Source of the DNA: Apostichopus californicus
Taxonomy: Eukaryota; Echinodermata; Holothuroidea; Aspidochirotida; Stichopodidae
Direction of reading: 5' to 3'
DNA: 50,183 bases
Assembly: GCA_020650975.1 (NCBI GenBank)
Contig: JAIPMN010041996.1
Span: 1 to 50,183, forward strand
The position numbers were made by a program, and so were the translations under genes. The notes beneath the pieces are model-generated. The model ran no database searches and was not told where the DNA came from. It was given only the letters and a program-made list of their open reading frames with translations. Below, piece after piece: positions 18,163 through 50,183 of the stretch; position 1 is the stretch's first letter, and each line of letters begins with the position of its first letter.

Positions 18163-21100
18163 CTCTAAAGCTTAATTTTGTCCACTAATGAAGTTGTTCA
18201 ATCCTCCATTGGTTCATAAAATGTAATTACTCAACCAAATATTGTTCTTCTATGAACAACAGAGCGACCTCAGGTGATATTTCAACACCATTCATCCATG
18301 AAAAATATGTAAAGCATTGTGTTATTTGAGACCAGAAATTTTGTATGCTTTTTGATAGAGTTTTGTGTTGCATATTAAAGAGGAAATGACCTAATTGGTC
18401 AGTCTGTTAGACTAAGTAGTCCAGAGCCAGCTTGATGAGGAGCATATGATTAAACGGGCAGTTCTCAAAAAACAAAAGTGGCATTGGAATACAACCTGCA
18501 CTGGTCTTGTTTTAATGGTTGACAACATATCCAACATAATTTTGGAACCTTACATCACCCTATGAAATGATGATGTGAATGCAAATCCTTCATTCCTGTT
18601 AGGTGACGATATGCCCTCTAAGTACAATTACATTATCTCATGATGTCGGGGGACAAAGGGGTTGGGGGGGGGGGGGGGTAATGTTCACATTTAACATAGA
18701 AAAGACAGTATGCAGAAGTTTGTATGTTACACATGCTTTTAGCTGTTTTCTTTTTATCTCATAATGATAAGCTCATACATGGCAATTACATATGAAAATA
18801 AGAAATTAGGAATATCAATATTAAGAAATGAGTATTTGGAATAAAATTGAAATGATAATAATGGCAACTGGTCACATGCATAAATCTTTTAATGTTAACA
18901 TACCGAACATAGCCCTAGTCGGTCCATAAACCAGGCCACCCATGCCCTCTTGTAATTATAGACCCCCTCCCCCACCCACTGCCACAAACTAAAAATTAAG
19001 CCCAAACTGTCGAGATTAAGTCCTTCGACAAACATCTTTTGGACACCCACCACTCACAGTATCTCAAATTGTTGAGAAATTTTTATCCTACTACGTTAAG
19101 ACTACTAGATTTAACCATCTGCTACAAAACCCATAAAGATGCCATTTCAAATCACAAAGCAATTCTAACAACAATATAAACTAACTGCCATATTTGCCAA
19201 AATTACCTTCACTTAATCACAATCGCCAACAAATACTACCTTGTTTGTCCTCAAGCATCGCTTTAATAGGTGAGAGGAAGTGGTAAAAGGGAACAAAATA
19301 CACGATTTATTTTTACTTCGATGCGTCCAGTCTCTCACACTTCTGTATAAAACAGAAAGATTTCCATACAAACAAACAAAATACACCATCATGGATTAAC
19401 CTGCTATTCCAAACAAATATCGTCAGCTAGGGGTTCGCCTTTCCACAAATGTTGCAGGTTTTCTTTCCGACCTATCGAAGCTGTTCCATCATTGTCACGG
19501 GGTGAGGGGAGGGGGGGGGGGGTTTGTGGATATGAGAAGTATGTCTTGCAGCAACTAAAAGATATAATTCTGAACAAACGTCACCAGCAGAATTATAATG
19601 AGAAGAAGAAAGCTGAAGCGATCGATATCCACACGACATGATTTGAGTTTTAATAACAGACAAAGAAATTGAACTGCTCTGAAAGACATCAGCAAACAAA
19701 TACACAAGATTGCCTAACAACGATAAATAATCCTACCACCATCGTGATAATAATTCAACGGTAAGTCTGTGAGAAACGAATTAGTAAATCTGCATCTCAT
19801 TTCAGAGATGTGAGAAGAGGATTGGCACAATAATGACCCGTTAAAGAGTATAATGTCAGAATAGATTCAGGGATTTTGGTGAGCTATTGCAGGAATTTCA
19901 TCCAGAGATTCAAATCAGTCTTCGTAGGTGGTGTGTACAATGAAGAGATACTTGTAATATCAGCAGAAGCTTACTGGAAAATAAAAATAAAAATCTCTTT
20001 AAGGAGAGATCTAGACACCCCTCCCTTTCCTTCCCCTGCCTTTCCATACCTCTCCCGGCTAGTATGTCCCGTCTGTCGCTTTTAGGACTCGCAATAAACG
20101 TAACTGATAGGCCAAATCATCATTGCAAGTATGACATACCGAGTAATTGCCATTAGAAAGCTTGGGTATCTGCTAGTATTTTGGCCATCATTAACCCCCT
20201 TCACCCCCCCCCCCCCTAGTCAGTTCCCCATCCACCTGTCCATGTTAAGGATATCAAGCTCAATGCAAACAACGTGTTTGTTAAATTTATATAACCAAAG
20301 AAAAATAATATTAATAAATCAGAATTAATAAAACATGCATTAATTTGAATTTGGAAGGTATTCACTACTAAAATCCTCTCTTTCACAACAAGGTTACCAT
20401 GGCAGCAACCATTGTATGTAAATATTTCATGAATAGAGAGACAAAAGCCACAGTCTGCCAGTCCAATATACAAATATTTACAAATGACCATAAAACACAC
20501 ACACACACAAAAAACTTCCTTTTAAAATAGAAATCCACCATAAATGGTACAAAAGGACTCTTCCCGACGGTTTGCCAGCCTTCATAGCCCAAACGACTGA
20601 CTGTTACTGTATAAGAAGGCAGCAGGTTGTTTTCATCGTGAGAGTTTCCAATAATGTACACATTAGGAATTAATCTTTTTTTCCCCCATCACTGTAGTCC
20701 AACTTGAATATCCATCCAGTAATTGCCTGTTTACCCACCACCAAATGTCAACAAGAGACAAGGAGGTCTACTTGTTGCACTAATATATAAACTACATGTT
20801 TCAGCATACTAACCAACCAAGGTAACCTAACTCTAAAACTACCCGTGACAAACAAACTTGGTTTTGGTCAGAGTTTCAAATTATCCCCCTACATGAGGTA
20901 CTCTAAGTTTCATTGACAGCCCTTTCTTTTTGATTAAAGTCCCAAATTGGCCCACCGAAGCTTCAACCACTTGAGTTTAGTCGCGTGAAGTGTCTTGATA
21001 AAGTGTCTCGATAAAGCCTTGTCATGCATCCAACTGCTCGGGTATGTCTCCTAGTGGTAGGGGTATGTCTCAAGTGATATATACACAAGCACACATTGCA

Positions 21101-24079
21101 CTTTTTATAATCTTACAATGCTGTCACCTTATGGGAAATATAACAAAAACAGGCTAGTATATTCAGTCTATCATCTTGATTTGGTTCATGTCAAATAAAA
21201 ATGCTTAACAAATTTTCTTCTCGGATATCATGAATTATGAGGTATCGAGCCAACCATGTAACACTGCCAGATAACTCTCTCTCGTTGTATTAAGGAGTCA
21301 TATCAGATTTCAGAAATCATGAGAAGCTTTTACTGTTGTATCCACTACCAGCAGAAGATTACCAAAAAGTAGATTCTTTACAAATGTTAAAAAGATTTAT
21401 CAAAAGAAATGCAAAAAGGCTCTCCCATTGAGGGTTGTCTAATGTAGTATAGGCTTGTTTTACCTACCATGGTAATCCAGCTTTTAATCATACCCCTTGG
21501 CTCTGTTAGATCATATCTTAACCATGAATTAACCGTAGTCAAGTAACATAAGCTGACTACATTACAACTGTGTTTCTTAAACATGGTCTACTAAATGGAA
21601 CAGCTATTTTGATTTTTCCTTCAAAGGAGTTTTTTAACTTTCTCCATAATTTGTGGGCAAATGAATACGTTTTTTGAAAAGCTCCTCTAATCGGGGTGAT
21701 ACATTTTCCATTTCTTTAAGAGAGGATGTAGCAACATTTCAAGACTTTTTGTTACCGTAATATCCATCCATATCTGGATATATAGATGTTAGGGAGAAAA
21801 AGAGAATATTTTTCTTGTCCTTTATTTAGTTTTATTTCGCTTACTTTCTTACCGCCTGACATCATTTACAGACCAAATTTTGATTTTCACACCCTTCCAC
21901 CCCCCCCCCCCCTTATGCTTATGTATGCCTATAAAACCTTGAACTTTATTTCCTTATGTATAATACTCTAATGCTAATTATCATTACAACTCTGATACCA
22001 TGAGCCCCAAGCGACTACAGTAGATAACTCAAGAACGAGTACATATTAAGGACTTGCATTTCTATGGTAACAAAACTATCTCCTTAACAAAACTATCTCC
22101 TACAGTTATATCATGTGAAATTTCATACCAAATTACCAGAATTTTTCCTTCACACAGAGTTCGTGATGTTGCAGACATAAGAAACATTCTTTGCCGTTCC
22201 ACCCACTTCTTGTTTCTATGTTATTACAAAAATACTGATATTTAGTCAATCTTCACATTAGTATTCTACAAATTACTATTTATAACAATAAATTGAGCTT
22301 TCCAGATGGACCTGTTAGTTTTTTCGTGAAATGTTGCATAGCCCTTTGAGTTCCTTCCTGGACACTTACTGAGATTGTAATTAAAAGGAAACATGATAAA
22401 TAAAATCCCTACACAGTATGCACAAGATACTGCAGGTTATGACTGGTCCCCTCCCCTCCCCCCCCCCCTTTAGAGAACTGGTTAACGAGTAGAGCCCACG
22501 ACAGGTCTAGATTACAGCTTGGAACTTCAGCTCCTATTATGGCCAATTAGTACTTCTCGGCTCTTTCAAAAATAGTTTGTAATTTCCCTGTTTTGTTTAA
22601 TTCACAATGAGATTACTATGGTTAGATATGTATGTGTTTGTTCCATATGGAATATCACCATACAACATTTAACATGGAGAAATAAGATTAAACGTAGGGA
22701 CGTAACAAGTCCTAGTAGTTGCGCTTACATATTGTAACGAGGCAAGCAACATCATTTAACCACTTGGCCACCGACACGAAAGCAATGTACCCTAGCAACC
22801 AAGACAATACACAATACAGCCACTTAGCAATTACATGAATTATATCTCACCTTAAAAGTATTTCTTTTCTGAAATCTCTGACAAAACAAAGGTCGGTCTT
22901 ACAAATTGGACATTCTTTGGTGTATGGCCACTGTATGTTCAACTATTAAACTGCACAACCTATGTTATGTGCTACAATCATTCCCGTTTACTGAACAGTC
23001 CTAATGTGGAGTTGCATAGAGAATCTAACCTGCAAAAGCAAGCCAGATGTGGTTTTGAGGATTTTCGTGAAAATCTGTTTGGTGTCTCATCGCAGACTAT
23101 AAAATAGCAAGTGACCATGCTGTTTATAACTTCACTGATACGGTACTTATATCGACGTATAGGCTAGGTGACGCAATTGTAAGATTAAACAAGATTTGAG
23201 AAAGACCGGCACAGTCCCTCCCCCAAACAAAGAACCTCTCCCCCACCCTCAACCCCTCCCCCCAGAAAAAACAAGGCGATGCATTTCTAAGACTAACAAG
23301 AATTGAGATACTTTCGCATTCTCCCTGCCCCCCAATCAAAGAACCTCTCCCCTACCATCCCCACACCCCCCCCAAAAAAAAAATTGTGGCTAATGCAGAA
23401 AGAAGGACCCATGGTTTGAGGTCTACAGTGAGGACAAACCATAATAGTCTTCAACTCCCAAAAACATGAATGTCCAGTCCTAAAATATACTTCATAGCCA
23501 TTAAATTTGAAGAGATATTTTATTTTAAGATATGTAATGTCTCTCTATATTATTTACTACTATATTCAAATATACATGCAAAGTCCATAACCTGATAATC
23601 ACACAGAGAGTTTAAACTGGTGTTAATACAGATGCACAGATAGTCACAGCACATCTGCTTTAAAAGGCTATGATCAGAGTCCAATATAGCTTCCTCCAGG
23701 CAGGCCAGTTTTCATACAAACCTTTCCACACACTGCAAGGAAATCTTCTTTCCAAAAAAAGAATACACTTTGGCTTTAGAAGGTATCCAATAACATCCAC
23801 CCAAAAATATTTTTCGATTAATTAATATCCTTATTATTTTTTTTTTTACAAAATTGAGTCAAAAAGACCACCATTCACCAAACTGAACCACACATGGTTT
23901 AATAATACAAAGAAGTCGCTCTCTCCCTCTCTCTCTCTATGCCGACTGGAGGAACGATTAGAGGGCCTAGCCATCCGAATGTCGACCCTCGGTGTGTGTG
24001 GTCTGATGAAGACGACACACGGTCTCTCCTTTCATTGTGCAGTGTGTCCTGGACTACAGAGATGGCTGAATTGCTCTCA
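18163..24079. other. Intergenic region between convergent SARM1 and RAB35, plus RAB35 3' UTR
   Basis: No exon or conserved protein found on either strand. Several C or G homopolymers occur (18665-18678, 19511-19522, 20206-20217, 21900-21912, 22456-22468, 23365-23373). Two CCTCxCCCC-rich phrases near 23214-23270 and 23325-23375 are a short duplication (CAAAGAACCTCTCCCC shared). RAB35 3' UTR occupies an unknown part of the right side. Confidence 0.5.
23519..23524 (-). terminator. Candidate polyadenylation signal of RAB35
   Basis: AATAAA on the minus strand about 555 bp after the RAB35 stop. The downstream element is weak. Other minus-strand AATAAA hexamers are at 21945-21950, 21831-21836 and 21821-21826, so the 3' UTR could be about 0.6 kb or over 2 kb. 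Confidence 0.25.
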
Positions 24080-47360
<23,281 letters not shown>

Positions 47361-47591
47361 TGTACGTATGTAATAATCATGTGTATAATCTGATATGTAA
47401 ATAATTCAACTTATTCAAGTATCATCCGCTTATAGTATACTACACACTACTGTGCGGAAGTATACAGGTAACCATCGGGTTGTCTGGGTTTACAGTATGT
47501 ATTATCAATGGAGGGAGCGTTAACATATCGATGTATGTCATTCACTGTTCAGTGTGGTTGCGCTGAGTCAATCTTGTTCAAAGGCGAATCG

Positions 47592-47603
47592 GATGACGTC
47601 ATC
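47592..47603. promoter_or_regulatory. CRE palindrome upstream of RAB35
   Basis: The 12-bp palindrome GATGACGTCATC contains a full TGACGTCA site (47594-47601), the consensus for CREB/ATF dimers. It lies about 235 bp upstream of the RAB35 ATG in a locally GC-richer stretch, where a CpG-type Rab promoter would be expected. I see no TATA box at a convincing position. Promoter placement is inferred. Confidence 0.5.
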
Positions 47604-48771
47604 GTGGTGAGTATATGACAGCGGCCTTCACAGTGACCCAGCAAAACACACCTACTACCACCAAAATACACCGAAATAGTCAGTAGCTCGTACCACGGAG
47701 CTATTAACTCGTGGGTTAGGATTCACAGACTCGGCGAATCACATTTGTAAAAAAGTTTGGGACATCGTGAGAAGTTGAAGTTTCGACAGAGGGTGGATTC
47801 AGTCCGTGACGATAACCAAGGAATATAGGGGAAGGACTCTGGGCGGGGTTACAATGCATTTTGTCATCCCGTTTGGCAGGGAAATTACTAACTCATTAAC
47901 TGGCGGCCAATTGCCCACCTTGTAAAATATATTACGCACGAGGAAATTATTTTGCCCACACATGCAGTTCTTTGTTTTTCCCACCACTTAGTGATGTAGT
48001 ATTTTGTACACAAATTTTTCTTGAGGAGTTTGTTTCAACGGTAGAAGCATGCACATGAGAATTACTAATATGCATATCGTGTCAATTCATCATTAACAAT
48101 TTTATGATAAAGGATGTTGACAAACAAATAGACCGGAGGTATCCGGGTTTCGATCCTAAGCGACAGAGGGGTTATAGTACCTGCCCCGCCCCCCCCCCCG
48201 ACGGTTAAAATTTGGGGAAAGTTTGATCCCCCCAACCCCCGTAATTGCTTTTGCGGATGCATGAACAAAATAATAAATATCGATAGTTTGAGTAGCCTCT
48301 TTTAAATTATATGAAGCAATTTAAACATAGTGAATAGTAGAAGTACGTCTGTATAAAATAAAGTATTTCGAACACCCTTGTTCGAAAGCCACACATCGCC
48401 ACAGATAAACATGTCTAAGCGGAAGTTAAATTTATGTTTACAAATCAATACTTGATCTATAGTCATGGTTGTATGTTTCAGTCGCCACCCCCCCCCCTCC
48501 CCAACCACGTTTGTAATAAATTCCCCTCCATAAATGACAGTGCTGGATCATTCAACAGGATCTTTGCATCAGCACAAAGAGCCTTATCCTAGGATTCAAA
48601 ATACCTATTGCATAAATCTTATCGTAAAATTGCATCGAAATTCAGAAAATCCAACGTAGTCAACCCAGAAAATTAGAACATCGCCACTGGGTGGGTAAAG
48701 CAGTTGAAGCTGCCCACCCATTATTATCATTTACCTCACCCCGCATTACATGTATACATAATAGGCTATCT

Positions 48772-49092
48772 TTATACACTTTTTAATCAAGAAAAGTTTA
48801 TATTTAGCCAATAGTTTAACTTCTGAGATATAAATGAGTTGCAATTTCGAGAAATAAGTCGATTTTTTTCATATCAAAAGTTACACAAGTTCGCACACCA
48901 AAGCACCAGCACTCATAAAATATTAAACAACTTATATAGGACATTAGTAAGCATGTGGTCCTTTCGTTACCTGAAAATTACTTATACACTTTTTAATCAA
49001 GAAAAGTTTATATTTAGCCAATAGTTTAACTTTTGAGATATAAATGAGTTGCAATTTCGAGAAATAAGTCGATTTTTTTCATATCAAAAGTT
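48772..49092. repeat. 111-bp direct repeats 210 bp apart
   Basis: 48772-48882 and 48982-49092 are identical except for one C/T difference (TTCTGAG versus TTTTGAG). About 100 bp of unique sequence lies between them. Confidence 0.95.
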
Positions 49093-50082
49093 TCCAGTAG
49101 AAAGTTAGAGAAAATAGACGAATGTTTGGAATAAAATAATGAAATTATGAGATAAACACTATCGGAGGAATGTGGATATTAAAAGTAAAAATTTCAACGT
49201 GTACGTAATATCGAAATTTCCCGGACTTCTTATGAACCGAAATTTTGATATTTAATGTGATTGGAATTCAAGAAAAAGTCGAAGAAATGAAATTGTTTAA
49301 ATAAAATAGTACACTGTTGAGATAAAAGGTAGGAACCTCGGTTGTATAATTAAAATTTCAACACACTTTTTTTTATGTGATTTTTATTTTCATGGGAAGA
49401 TTCCCAAACTAGCCACCGGTGGCTGCACCTTCGCCTCACTTTTTGATCGCTTCCTTTACCCCGCTGAACTAATTTGTCTCACCTGGAAACATATGTATGG
49501 GGCATTGGTTAGAATGTATATTTCTCAAGTGCATTTGCATTCATGGAGTGGTTGAATCTGTTAGTTTGCTCCTCAAATCTTGAAAAATTATCGACGCCCG
49601 TGTATGGTATACAACACCCAGTAACGGGCGCAGGATTTCGAGGGTTGGGAGGGGCACCGGGGTGAATTCAAAAATTCTCCAGAATATAAGTATGAGGCAT
49701 GAACCTTAATGGTATTGCCATGGGCGGATCTAAAATATTACGAATCAGGGTGTGGCTGTAGATTCGTTGAACTGCGACTCTAAAGTATGGTGTTGTGGGG
49801 ATCCTTCGGTATATTTCGCATGTGAAAAAAACACAAATATATAGTTCTGTTCAGTACGATACTGTGATTCAGTTTGCAAGCAATTTAGCGGGATTCTTGA
49901 AGTTGAGACAAAGTTAAACGTATAGTGATACCCACCATACATAGATAAATTGATACCATCAAGCAATATTTCTTTTCACTTCACTTGAAAGTCCTGATTT
50001 CACAATACTGCAGATGCACGTCGACCGACCATAACCCGCGATACATGACACCGCGCTTTGATGGTGAATCAAGAGAGTAAAG

Positions 50083-50183
50083 GCGCTTTCACACCGGCGC
50101 GCGACGCGACGCGACGCGACGCGATACGACGCGATAAAAAAGTTGAAAACAATCAGATTAGTTAGGCCCTTTCACACCGGCGC
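50083..50183. mobile_element. GC-rich transposon-like repeat cut by the window end
   Basis: GGCGCTTTCACACCGGCGC (50083-50101) is followed by a GACGC pentamer array, then an AT-rich spacer and GGCCCTTTCACACCGGCGC (50165-50183), a second copy in direct orientation. Much richer in CpG than its surroundings. Likely two adjacent or nested element ends; the rest lies outside the window. Confidence 0.55.

Larger units (their letters stand above)
47361..50183. other. RAB35 5' side and gene-free flank
   Basis: RAB35 promoter and 5' UTR should lie within the first few hundred bases (CRE at 47592). Beyond that I see no coding exon. Contents are C runs (48185-48198, 48487-48499), a small hairpin TGGGTGGG/CCCACCCA (48688-48695 and 48713-48720), a 111-bp direct duplication (48772-49092) and a GC-rich repeat at the end. 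Confidence 0.6.

Noticed and set aside
20216-20661. Minus-strand frames of 92-96 codons
   Set aside because: Cys/Phe-rich translation of AT-rich DNA with no recognisable family or exon borders.

Overview
This window is animal nuclear DNA: widely spaced exons, GT-AG introns of 0.5 to 9 kb, AT-rich introns, tRNA-derived SINEs, a decayed LINE end, MITEs and many minisatellites. I see no bacterial, viral or organellar genes. The two genes and the repeat style suggest an invertebrate, probably a marine deuterostome such as an echinoderm. That is a judgement from style, not from a search.

Layout. (1) Positions 1-11198, plus strand: the 3' part of SARM1 (the SAM-SAM-TIR NADase that drives axon degeneration and acts in innate immunity). 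Six coding exons (3323-3456, 7258-7490, 8004-8154, 9126-9315, 10416-10537, 11021-11198) join in frame into 335 residues and a stop. The N-terminal ARM-repeat part must lie before the window. (2) Positions 11199 to about 17200: probable long SARM1 3' UTR, containing a 63-bp tandem array. (3) About 17200-24079: intergenic DNA between two convergent genes, with a complete hAT-type MITE that still has its target duplication. (4) Positions 24080-47360, minus strand: a complete RAB35 orthologue of 202 residues in six coding exons (47309-47360, 38479-38529, 30526-30649, 29340-29464, 27906-28030, 24080-24211). Introns 1 and 2 are about 8.8 and 7.8 kb and filled with repeats. (5) 47361-50183: RAB35 promoter side with a perfect CRE palindrome, then apparently gene-free DNA. 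The window ends inside a GC-rich transposon-like repeat.

The two genes are arranged tail to tail. Nothing in the sequence ties their functions together. SARM1 TIR keeps its catalytic and NAD-contacting residues, and RAB35 keeps every GTPase motif and a CC prenylation end, so both look functional.

I did not find a clearly new biological system. The observations most worth a second look are: a 122-bp array in the SARM1 TIR intron that has copied the end of the preceding exon with its 5' splice site; a MITE family with 40-bp perfect arms that carries strong splice donors; a dispersed repeat family loaded with AGGTCA nuclear-receptor half-sites, including two perfect DR1 elements; and a group of MITEs sharing a TTTCACAC-type end.
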